Assembly (NCBI RefSeq): GCF_000613125.1
Contig: NZ_HG964497.1
Coordinates: 88,910-152,909, forward strand
Direction: 5' to 3'
Source: Bacillus sp. EB01
GTDB taxonomy: Bacteria; Bacillota; Bacilli; Bacillales; Cytobacillaceae
DNA length: 64,000 nucleotides
The notes under the pieces are model-generated. The model did no database searches, had not been told where the DNA came from, and saw only the letters and a program-made list of their open reading frames with translations. Positions 26,501 through 33,665 of this stretch are shown piece after piece (the stretch's first letter is position 1; every line of letters starts with the position of its first letter). The translations under genes were made by a program, and so were the position numbers.

Positions 26501-27754
26501 ATTCAATGTCTCTGAATCTACAGTATCCGTTTTTCGTGTATCACTTTTCCAGCGGTGACCATGAAGATGAAAAACATGGTTTTCATCACTATTTGCACCA
26601 ACAATCCTAAAATTCACCGGATCACCAACATACGCTGAAGTAATCGGTGTGGCAGGATCTCCAAACACCCAAGATGAGTAGAACATAGTGGGATCCTTAC
26701 CATCATCGGTCAAAGCATTCTTCATTCTTTCATCTAAAGGTTCGGCCCGGTAATTGACGGCATATAATTCTTTTTCATTAGGATTCTCTTTAATTTCCGC
26801 TAAACCACTGTGACCAGTATCTTCATGGTCTTCATTTTCGTTTTGGAGTTGTTCCTCAATAGCAGGTGAATTTCCTCGGATAGCAGATATCCCATCATGC
26901 AGGAAAATCGCAAACTCCCTAAAATCAGGCTGGCCGGGAATTTCAACATTTGCATATAACCCGCTCCTTAATTCATCACCCGTTTCAGGATCTGTCCATT
27001 TTGCACCCTCTGGCTCCACAATCAAGGCACCAAATAACCCGTCACCCATTGTCCCTTTGCCTCTGGCAGGGTCGGTAAAATGCGTTAGATCAGCACCGTA
27101 AAAAAAGTAAAAGGTTCCTTCTTCGGAGGCTTTCCAGCGATAACGGATTTCTGTATTCGGAGGTGCTGATGAATTCGGATTATAACCTACAGCGAGCCCG
27201 TCTGAGGTTTTCACATCATAATCTACGCCATCAATATGAATGGATGCTTTTTCTTTAAGCTTGTTAACAAAAGAAACACTGATGCAATCCCCTATATTCG
27301 CCCTAATTGTCAGGGGCTGAACCTCTTTGACTGGCTTGCCGGGATTTTCTGCAATTGCCTCTCTAATTTTTTCAACTTCCTCCTGCAGGGCGTAAATTTT
27401 TGCATCAGGGTCATAGTCCCCAAATTTATTGAAAACCATGTTGATTTCAATTGCTTCTATAGTAAAATGACGAATACGTTCTCCCTTCCCGCAAATATTT
27501 GTTTCATTTGTCTCCGTTTTGCCAACCGAAAGATTCAATGTTTGGGCTGAGGAAGACGTTTTTTGTGATACATGCTTTATTTTTATGTCTGCATTTGTTG
27601 TCGAGTCGTTCTCTGACGAGGATTGAGATGAGATGAGGTCTGCGTCTATTGCAAGGAATGGTGAGTTCATGATAAAAAGGACAATAATTGATGCTGTAAC
27701 GATTAATGAACTAAAACAAATGAGAAGAAATAGATCTGGTGTTGCTCTTTTCAA
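23582..27754 (-). CDS. Giant six-cupredoxin multicopper oxidase with FN3 domain
   Basis: A 1390-aa protein with a TTG start behind AAAGGGGAAGG. An N-terminal membrane anchor (residues 8-30) is followed by three repeats of a two-cupredoxin unit beginning near residues 88, 540 and 930, then an FN3-like domain (about 1292-1390). Unit 1 domain 2 has HLHGHRW (~394) and the full type-1 site WHCHLFPHYLEGM (~446). Unit 2 domain 1 has MHIHF (~616) and FHDHMSAGEKGFHG (~661). Other domains have lost ligands (YLWSSQPIEDLWSGLW, YLYREMKLRRYLEGGLW). The copper centres therefore seem to form between domains 2 and 3. Size and domain number resemble the manganese oxidase MnxG, but no MnxE/F genes are present; the substrate is unknown. 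Confidence 0.9.
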   Translation of the reverse strand: MKRATPDLFLLICFSSLIVTASIIVLFIMNSPFLAIDADLISSQSSSENDSTTNADIKIKHVSQKTSSSAQTLNLSVGKTETNETNICGKGERIRHFTIEAIEINMVFNKFGDYDPDAKIYALQEEVEKIREAIAENPGKPVKEVQPLTIRANIGDCISVSFVNKLKEKASIHIDGVDYDVKTSDGLAVGYNPNSSAPPNTEIRYRWKASEEGTFYFFYGADLTHFTDPARGKGTMGDGLFGALIVEPEGAKWTDPETGDELRSGLYANVEIPGQPDFREFAIFLHDGISAIRGNSPAIEEQLQNENEDHEDTGHSGLAEIKENPNEKELYAVNYRAEPLDERMKNALTDDGKDPTMFYSSWVFGDPATPITSAYVGDPVNFRIVGANSDENHVFHLHGHRWKSDTRKTDTVDSETLNIGDAQTVKIKFGAGYVQNGKGAPGDYLWHCHLFPHYLEGMWGLLRVHDKLLPGLLPLKDREAPEVPTASNPGFPKFIPGEHGKRPPTAPDPELRPATEKEKRVLKTLLPGAPNIDRCPRDSPVRKYNVVGIQKKIIYNNAGDYDPEGRMYVLAEDEQKVLSGEIRPRPLVLRANEGDCLEITLENHLYDVPEPNSLSMHIHFVSYDPLGSDGTAVGWNYNQGIRPGEKIRYRWYADEEGNVLFHDHMSAGEKGFHGTFGALIVEPKGSKWLDPKTGKEINSGTEAMIVYPDKADFREQVLIYHDFAKLLDKNGNMLQLEANPSDPVHSHGYTAVNYSNEPFFRRSNADPAYVFSSWVHGDPQTPIIETYPGDPVKIRLIQGAHETQHNFNLHGLYWSKESGNKDTEITSTQTIGTSEQFTMDIQPNPVGVLQRDYLWSSQPIEDLWSGLWGFVRVWGERTDLKKLPDRADVKQKVDPDKLKKMKRDGKDPQKSKGGDKICPPGAPVKNFDITAFLKDIVYNKDGDHDPFGMMFALTEDVPDIKGGKKSTEPLVIRANEGDCIKVTLRNNLPIDPPENSEDPDLLMAKNTNWIYSNRVSLHPQMVQYDVQNSDGATIGFNYDQTIGPDETISYTWYADNEYGGTILYDYGDIRSHRLHGGYGALVIEPKGSTYRDQKTGKAVLAGARADILVPDRPDFREQVLMFSDGLYTIGKDGSKPTPGEIDPITGKHADMEDRGEKGINYSSEPFKHRLSDNQDKSLVFSSVIHGDPSTPIPEAYIGDPIRLRVMQTADRSRGSVFTLHSHKWRYQWTDPNSKLVSSQGSLTPGETSDIIPAKFEGAENPAGDYLYREMKLRRYLEGGLWGILRIHGEPLKHLLSLPDRLPEPPSKVKSGKDNATIQWELPLNNNNVGVNVYRRAATEKTFEKVNKDYVKGNSYKDVLLANSVRYTYKLTSVDRYGNESPFSKEVVLKK

Positions 27755-27795
27755 CAGCCTTCCCCTTTCCTAATGCAGCTCTTTTTTTCACAACT

Positions 27796-28950
27796 TTATT
27801 GCCCAAGTTTTAATAATGAATTTGTTTGTGGTTGTTCAGCTTGAGCTGGCTGTATTTGTTGCAAGTCTGGCTTTACCGAAAGAAGCAGACCTAAATAGAG
27901 AGTAGCAATAAAACATCCTGCAAATAGGACAGCAAAATTACGCGTTTTCCTTTTAAAACTGACGAAAAGCAGAAAAATAAATAGTATCGAAATAAGAACT
28001 AGTGCAGCCGATAAGAGTGTAGGTGATAATTCCAAATTAAATTGCGAAAAAGGACCTTGGGCTATTATCCAATCCAGCCATGTCAGTTTGTCCGCTGAAA
28101 CAGAGACTGACTCTGCTGCATTTGGGGGAGGAAACGTTCCCAAAACTGCCGTGAAAAAGAAGACAACAAATAGAATTATGCATTCTGCTCTAATCCAAGG
28201 TTTCGGATTGAAATCATTGTTTGATAGCATCCTTCTTGCAAGTATTCCGTTAATAAGTGCAAAGGCCAGTGCAGGAATAATACTGAGATGCTTAATTAAC
28301 AACATCCTTCCGTATGGAATTGTCCAAGTGTCAAGGTAGGTCTTATCATTTAGTACTAAAGACATTAATAAAAAACCTGAAATAACTATTGAGATAAAAC
28401 AGATCATTGCAAGGGGTGAAAACCATCTCAAAAAAAATCGCCAATTATTTAATCCTTTTGAAAACCAGCCTACTATCAGCAAAATCCCCACCCAAATAGT
28501 GATCATTAAAAAATGAACAGAATGAAACACCCCTCCACTAAGTTGCGAAAGTGAAGCAGCATGGCTGGCATTGCCCGATGCAAAGATAATCAAAAGAATC
28601 AAATGAGCCTGTATCCATTTCGAACGTTTAAAATAAAGAGATGCCCACAGTAAGAGAGTGAGAATACATACTGCAATCCAGGCACGTCCAGTATAAGTCT
28701 CTGTTATCGCCGAATAGCCAGCCATCAAGACACCAGTGGTTCCTTTGAAAGATAATGCGATGTTAAGGATAGGCATAAATAAAAGCACGATGAGACCTAA
28801 CGGACAAAGAAGCAGTATTCCTTCTGGAACAACAATCAGTGGTTTTTTAGAAAGAGGAATAAATTGAAGCGCTACGTAGCCGGTGATGATTGAAAATAAT
28901 ATATAATACCCAAATTCACTGATCGGTATAAGATAGCCCATCATATTCAC
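27796..28950 (-). CDS. copD: CopD-like copper-transport membrane protein
   Basis: A 384-aa integral membrane protein with about nine helices and the CopD-domain pattern (GGVFHSVHFLMITIWVGILLIVGWF and the later histidine-containing helix MLLIKHLSIIPALAFALINGI). CopD proteins are linked to copper uptake with CopC. The start GTG overlaps the copC stop; ATG at 28944 is an alternative. Position between copC and the giant oxidase suggests it supplies copper for oxidase assembly. Confidence 0.88.
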   Translation of the reverse strand: MNMMGYLIPISEFGYYILFSIITGYVALQFIPLSKKPLIVVPEGILLLCPLGLIVLLFMPILNIALSFKGTTGVLMAGYSAITETYTGRAWIAVCILTLLLWASLYFKRSKWIQAHLILLIIFASGNASHAASLSQLSGGVFHSVHFLMITIWVGILLIVGWFSKGLNNWRFFLRWFSPLAMICFISIVISGFLLMSLVLNDKTYLDTWTIPYGRMLLIKHLSIIPALAFALINGILARRMLSNNDFNPKPWIRAECIILFVVFFFTAVLGTFPPPNAAESVSVSADKLTWLDWIIAQGPFSQFNLELSPTLLSAALVLISILFIFLLFVSFKRKTRNFAVLFAGCFIATLYLGLLLSVKPDLQQIQPAQAEQPQTNSLLKLGQ

Positions 28951-29540
28951 TTCTTTCTTAGACTTAGGAATAATGCAACGCCTATTATGAGAAATAACAG
29001 ACCGATGAATCCGGAAGATGCAATGAAAAGCTTTTGATTTTCAGCAGATTCCACTTTTTTGCTTTCTTTTTGGCTATCAGCTGGTTTAGAGGGCTCGGTA
29101 CCTTTATTATTTTTCTTGTTACCCTCTTCGGAAACAGTAATTGGAGGTGCATCACTCTTGGAGTCTGTCTCTGTCTCTGTCTCTGCTATGACTGTAAAAT
29201 TCAGCTTTCCTGAAATCGGATGACCATCTTTTCCAGTGACCTGCCAATCAATAATATATGAACCCTTCTCAAGTGGTTCTGAAAAGGATCCAATTAGATT
29301 TAAACCACTTACTTCAACATTTTCCAGTGGATGTTCACTGCCATTTTTATACACGGTCATCGTGCTTATCTTTTCAAGGGAGCCCTCGAATGTAAGAGTA
29401 ATCTTATCAAGAGGTTCTGCTATTTCCTGCCCATTGGCTGGAATGGATTTGGACAGCCCGGTATGCGCATTAGCCATTGAAGGTGATGTGAGTAGAATGA
29501 GAATAAGTAGTGGAATAATATATTTTCTCAAGTTTTGCAC
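28947..29540 (-). CDS. copC: CopC-domain copper-binding exported protein
   Basis: A 197-aa protein. The signal peptide ends SMANA-HTGLSKSIPANG, so the mature protein would begin with His, the copper-binding residue of CopC. A CopC beta-domain follows (to about residue 125, ending DGHPISGKLNFTV), then a Lys/Glu/Ser linker and a C-terminal membrane helix (about 172-193), so it is membrane-tethered. The start is GTG 29540, or TTG three codons in, which has better spacing from AGGCGG. Confidence 0.9.
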   Translation of the reverse strand: MQNLRKYIIPLLILILLTSPSMANAHTGLSKSIPANGQEIAEPLDKITLTFEGSLEKISTMTVYKNGSEHPLENVEVSGLNLIGSFSEPLEKGSYIIDWQVTGKDGHPISGKLNFTVIAETETETDSKSDAPPITVSEEGNKKNNKGTEPSKPADSQKESKKVESAENQKLFIASSGFIGLLFLIIGVALFLSLRKK

Positions 29541-29570
29541 CCGCCTGTTTTTCTATTTTTCTAAAAATAA

Positions 29571-29603
29571 CGCAGGGAAATCAGTTCAAATAGATTCCCT
29601 GCG
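29571..29603 (-). terminator. intra-cluster hairpin between the 437-aa oxidase gene and copC
   Basis: Perfect 9-bp arms CGCAGGGAA / TTCCCTGCG, then TTATTTTTAG on the minus strand. It may attenuate transcription and set different levels for the upstream oxidases and the copC-copD-giant-oxidase part. Confidence 0.65.
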
Positions 29604-29628
29604 CTATGCAAAAAAAATCGTAGGTAGC

Positions 29629-30942
29629 TTACGTTATTTGGATTGGAATCCGGCCGTTAAATAAGAATGCATCACTGAGATGATGTCTATATTCCACCTG
29701 TGCAAATGAGTTTAACGACCCGTTCGTTCGGAAGATAATATCAAAGCGCTGGGCCGTTGACATTTCAATCGGCGTCCCTGACTTAACAGTAAAAGGGCGA
29801 TTATAGTTCCCAAAAGGAGGAACTCCGAGCGCACGCCCGTCAACCGCGATCACGACTACATCGATTGGAAAAGTGACATTAATCTTTGCGTAGGCCGCAC
29901 AAAGAAGCCTCACCAAAATTGTTTGGCCCGTTTTTGTACTAATAGATACCTGCATCCCTTTTACACCACTATTCAAATCGGCAGGTATGGTAATCCCTGG
30001 CTTAATTGAAACAGTGCTTCCAACTCTACCGGGAAAGTTCACCCCAGTCACTACGAAATAATTAGGGTTGTAATCATGGAATGCAAAAAAATCGTACTTT
30101 CCACTATCATTTTCGTGGAATTCATCATCGATACCTGGTTCATTTCCATACTTTGCGAACGTCTGATGGGCATGGCTTGCCTGTTCACGCCAAACAGAAT
30201 CTATGTCATCAACTACCCACAATGCTTCAACATCGTAAGGGACTGTCATCGCTTGGGGATCCCCACTTTCAAGAGCGCCGCCAATGAAACCGGGAAAATT
30301 GGGATAATCGTTTAAGTTTGCTGCTGTCCGTCGTGGATATCCACCGACATTTTTCCCATCGGAAGGATCAAATGCATCCGGTGGCTCAATGACCAAAAAA
30401 CCATAAAGTCCAAAATCAAAATGCTGAAGCGTATTGCGATGACAATGATAAAAGTAACTTCCGATGTGATTCGGCTGCCACTGGTACGTATATTCACCCA
30501 AATCCATTGAAGTATGGCCAACCCCATCATTCATAGCTGTTGGTTCAATCCCATGCCAATGAACGGTATGTGGTGTTTGCCCATGGCCCTCTACATGGCT
30601 ATGAAAAACTACACCGCGCGGAACCCTAATTGTCGGAGCGGGGAAAGTCCCACCTTTCGCCGCTGGAACATCGGGGTTTCCAATCAAGAAAAATTCAAGC
30701 TTTTTCCCATCCCACATTGTTAAGTCCGTCCCATGCATTAAATACACTCTTTGTGTAAATGGAATCGTGTTTGTCGCTCCAGCTACTGTAGCAGCAACAA
30801 ATGCCGGAACTGGATTATTCGGTTCAAGCAGCTCTGGTGTAGGAGGGCTTGCCTGGGGCGGATTGAACGATTTTACCCATTCACCTTCGTGACCAGCAAC
30901 AGATCTTCTTTCAATTCGGTATCCAGGTTTCGTATAAGACAT
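29629..30942 (-). CDS. Multicopper oxidase-type protein, 437 aa
   Basis: No signal peptide is obvious (MSYTKPGYRIERRSVAGHEG). The first cupredoxin domain has HTVHWHGIE (about residues 125-133) and YFYHCHRNTLQHFDFGLYG (about 160-180), that is a type-1 site His-Cys-His with Leu in place of the usual axial Met. The second domain (about 260-437) shows no HxxHxH or second HCH motif. It therefore lacks half of a normal trinuclear site. Start ATG behind AAAAGGAGAAC. Encoded 100 bp after the 473-aa oxidase. Confidence 0.88.
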   Translation of the reverse strand: MSYTKPGYRIERRSVAGHEGEWVKSFNPPQASPPTPELLEPNNPVPAFVAATVAGATNTIPFTQRVYLMHGTDLTMWDGKKLEFFLIGNPDVPAAKGGTFPAPTIRVPRGVVFHSHVEGHGQTPHTVHWHGIEPTAMNDGVGHTSMDLGEYTYQWQPNHIGSYFYHCHRNTLQHFDFGLYGFLVIEPPDAFDPSDGKNVGGYPRRTAANLNDYPNFPGFIGGALESGDPQAMTVPYDVEALWVVDDIDSVWREQASHAHQTFAKYGNEPGIDDEFHENDSGKYDFFAFHDYNPNYFVVTGVNFPGRVGSTVSIKPGITIPADLNSGVKGMQVSISTKTGQTILVRLLCAAYAKINVTFPIDVVVIAVDGRALGVPPFGNYNRPFTVKSGTPIEMSTAQRFDIIFRTNGSLNSFAQVEYRHHLSDAFLFNGRIPIQIT

Positions 30943-31046
30943 CGCAGTTCTCCTTTTAAAAGCATGAATTGCATTCTTTTGTTAGTTTCGTTTCAATCTA
31001 GCAATCTCTTTTTTCGCGAGTTGGCTTAGAAACAAAAAATTTGTTC

Positions 31047-32468
31047 TCAGCTCTTCTTTTTCATATCCATAACTATTCCAGCAGCTGGTCCGCTTTTCTC
31101 CGGCCCATGATAATGCGGGGAATTAGGGAATGTAATTACCCCTTGATCCGTGTTCCGGTCACCAATAATACTGATTCCACTCATTAGCCCCAGGCCATAA
31201 TTTCCTCCCTGTGCGGATTGGCTCGTTTCTGCATGGTCATGCATCGGATAGCAAATCGGGGACTGGCTGACAGAAATATCAAAATTGCCGGCTTTTGTCC
31301 CTACTTTCGGGAAATGCATCCCAAGCTCCTCCACAGGTGGCCATACCGGATGGGGAGCGGAACCTGAAATTAAAGAATTTGCAATTGACTGAAGTGGTTT
31401 ATCCGGCATCCCAATACCTCTTTCATTTGGAACATCAGGCGGACGGATAAATGGTACTACCCATTCGACTATATCCATAGGATTCACGGTAAACGTATCA
31501 AGCCATAATACATTGTTCAGCACTTCTCCTTTAAACCCCGTTACGTAAACATGGTTTCCATGAATATGCAGGGAGTGCATTGATAAGCCAGCATTTAGAA
31601 TTCGGATAACTGCTGGCTCCCCAACTCTGTGACTAGGGGCTATATATGGGTTATGAGCCGCAAAGTACCCGGATTGGCCATTAATTGTAAAGTATTCAGG
31701 CTTCTTATTTCTTCCATCAGACCTAAACCTGTCAGTTTGAAAGATTTTTATAAATTGGTTAGCCGGATAATCCTTACCGGGGTAATAGTTGCCAACCTCT
31801 GCAAACAATCGTGAGCTTGCTTCATGAAGAATCCATACATATTGCCTGAAAGCAGGTGTATGGGTTGACGGGTCTCCTTCCTCCCATGACAAACCTGGGA
31901 AATGCTCTGTTGTTCCAAAATCATCAAATAGCTGCTGGACAGAATGTGTAGGGTTGGTATATGGAGTATACTTATGCCCGGCTGCCGCTTCATTCGGCAT
32001 TACTACGATTCCACCATGCAATCCCATCATCCTGTTTACTGGCGTATTCAAATTATCATAATACAAATACGTTCCTGCCTCGGATGGGACAAATTCAACT
32101 GTTTTTGTTCCTCCTGGCGGTATGGGCCCTGAATCAACCATACCGTTGATATAGAACGCATGCGATTCGTCCAGTGTATTTGTTATAGTAACTTTGACAA
32201 GGCTTCCTACAGTCGTAAAGATATTAGGCCCAGGTACTTCCGCAGGAAAATTATCTTCTTTGAACATCCAAAAATAGCACTGAGCCTTATTTTCTGAGTT
32301 ATGTGTTACCATATTCTTTATTGCGTCCGTAATGGTGAATTTTAATTCCTGTACCTGTATGGCGGACGCAAACGATGAATTGCCTGCAATCCATTTAGGC
32401 ATCATGCCTCCAACAATCAGAGTTGCAAGGCTCCCCCCTGCATACTTAACAAATTCGCGTCTTTTCAT
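31047..32468 (-). CDS. Multicopper oxidase-type protein, Tat-exported, 473 aa
   Basis: The N terminus MKRREFVKYAGGSLATLIVGG is a Tat-like signal. The first domain lacks the HWHG and HxH ligands (SHAFYING, YLYYDNLN at the aligned places). The last domain keeps MHSLHIHGNHVYV (~296) but has CYPMHDHAETSQ (~408), with Asp where the type-1 Cys of an HCH motif normally stands. Copper loading is therefore doubtful for this chain alone. I chose ATG 32468 for the Tat motif; the open frame extends to 32507, and a GGAG site lies 18 nt upstream. First gene of the block. Confidence 0.87.
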   Translation of the reverse strand: MKRREFVKYAGGSLATLIVGGMMPKWIAGNSSFASAIQVQELKFTITDAIKNMVTHNSENKAQCYFWMFKEDNFPAEVPGPNIFTTVGSLVKVTITNTLDESHAFYINGMVDSGPIPPGGTKTVEFVPSEAGTYLYYDNLNTPVNRMMGLHGGIVVMPNEAAAGHKYTPYTNPTHSVQQLFDDFGTTEHFPGLSWEEGDPSTHTPAFRQYVWILHEASSRLFAEVGNYYPGKDYPANQFIKIFQTDRFRSDGRNKKPEYFTINGQSGYFAAHNPYIAPSHRVGEPAVIRILNAGLSMHSLHIHGNHVYVTGFKGEVLNNVLWLDTFTVNPMDIVEWVVPFIRPPDVPNERGIGMPDKPLQSIANSLISGSAPHPVWPPVEELGMHFPKVGTKAGNFDISVSQSPICYPMHDHAETSQSAQGGNYGLGLMSGISIIGDRNTDQGVITFPNSPHYHGPEKSGPAAGIVMDMKKKS

Positions 32469-32910
32469 CTTGTATTCTATACACACTCCTTCAAATGTAA
32501 TATCCAAATTAAAATGAGTCTAAAGTATTAGAATCACGACAAAAAAAGAAAGGTGTACGTCTTAATTGGACGCTTCACCCCTCGCCAATGGTACTTTATA
32601 CTTATTCACCGCTGAATCGCAACATTCCATGGACCAAGAAATTTTCCCAACTTTTTTATGGTGAAAAATATTAATACATAATGTACTAGGTATGAAGTCT
32701 TCTTACATCACTTTTACGCTGGAGTTTGCTCAAATCGAAGTGAGAAATTCAAATAAATTAGGAGTACAAAACCTATGAGGATAGCAGGAAGGATTTAAAA
32801 AGTTTATTTTACAAAGGAAAGGCCTTGTGCATTTATTAACTTTAGATATTTTCAAGGAAAAGAAAAAAGACATGAACAGGACATCCCCGATCCCAGTTTT
32901 CCCAGTCCTA
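32469..32910. other. gene-free leader of the copper-oxidase block
   Basis: About 440 bp, AT-rich. It should hold the promoter for the minus-strand block. I found no sporulation sigma-factor or CsoR-type site that I would defend. Confidence 0.5.
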
Positions 32911-33252
32911 TCATTCAAACGATTCGCTAAGTTTGATTAATGTGTGCACCCTTGCCGAAAAGAGGAAAAGCTCGGAATAATTCCGTTCAATATATTCAGA
33001 GATTGGCGCTAATCCTTTTTTAAATAAACCTATCAAGTAAAGAGTATATTTTTCATCCCAATCAAATTGATTAATTCGCTTCAATTCATCTGCAATCATT
33101 AAGAACTTGTGCTCCTCCAAAAAAAGCTTCAGCTGGTACAGCTTATCTTTTTCTAGTACTAAATTGCCTTCTTGGTGCTTCGAAATGAATTTAACAAAGG
33201 CTTCAATATTTTCAGAGAGTAAAATAGCTTTCCGCATTTTGGATTCCATCAT
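32911..33252 (-). CDS. Hypothetical helical protein
   Basis: A 113-aa, predominantly helical, charged soluble protein (AILLSENIEAFVKFISKHQEGN, YELKR-type helices, ending HTLIKLSESFE). GGGAGGTGG lies a few nucleotides before the ATGs at 33252 and 33249. No signal, no membrane segment, no known motif. It lies between the oxidase block and the GH15 gene on the same strand, without an obvious operon link. Confidence 0.72.
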   Translation of the reverse strand: MMESKMRKAILLSENIEAFVKFISKHQEGNLVLEKDKLYQLKLFLEEHKFLMIADELKRINQFDWDEKYTLYLIGLFKKGLAPISEYIERNYSELFLFSARVHTLIKLSESFE

Positions 33253-33643
33253 CCCATCCACCTCCCGGCAAATTTCTGCCTCGAGAGATTATATGAAATG
33301 ATGCCTTAAATTACACCAGGCCGTTTTTTTAAAAAATAGGCTGTGTCAGCAGACTTTTTTATAGTGTGGATTGGAGTGGATGGTGCGAAGACTCGTTCGC
33401 AAATACTCATTTAGGCTTCAAATAATTTCGTGCAAGGATTATTCTTGCAAGCTTCCCTTATGCCTCTCCTACAATGCACTTAACACCCGTACTCGAGTAG
33501 CAAGATTTATAAAACTTAACGCAACACTTATAGCCCTGAACGAAAGTTTAATAACCCTGAATGAAAAATTTATCGCCTCTATTAACACTTCAGCGACATC
33601 TTATAATCAACAGACTTGTTTAATACAGCTTTTTAAAAAACAA
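33253..33643. repeat. Intergenic region with decayed repeats
   Basis: Contains the dispersed unit at 33424-33462 (AATTTCGTGC-N15-AAGCTTCCCTTATG). Consecutive dyads occur at roughly 48-55 bp spacing: GCGAA/TTCGC centred 33392, TGCAAG/CTTGCA centred 33440, TACTCGAGTA centred 33494. A 21-bp imperfect tandem repeat lies around 33530-33575 (ATAGCCCTGAACGAAAGTTT / ATAACCCTGAATGAAAAATT). It may be an eroded array of the kind seen intact elsewhere. Confidence 0.55.
33424..33462 (+). repeat. Dispersed repeat unit, copy at 33.4 kb
   Basis: Same fixed ends and the same 15-nt interior length as the unit at 8671-8709: AATTTCGTGC, 15 variable bases, AAGCTTCCCTTATG. Confidence 0.75.
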
Positions 33644-33665
33644 AATCCTGCGAAATCGCAGGATT
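33644..33665 (-). terminator. terminator of the GH15 gene
   Basis: Perfect 10-bp arms AATCCTGCGA / TCGCAGGATT, followed on the minus strand by TTGTTTTTT; it overlaps the stop codon by 2 bp. Confidence 0.92.

Noticed and set aside
32469-32910. Sporulation sigma-K/sigma-E or sigma-G promoter for the oxidase block
   Set aside because: Only partial -10 or -35 matches with wrong spacing were found.
32730-32918. 62-codon minus-strand frame overlapping the hypothetical gene
   Set aside because: No ribosome site and overlaps the end of the better supported gene at 32911-33252.
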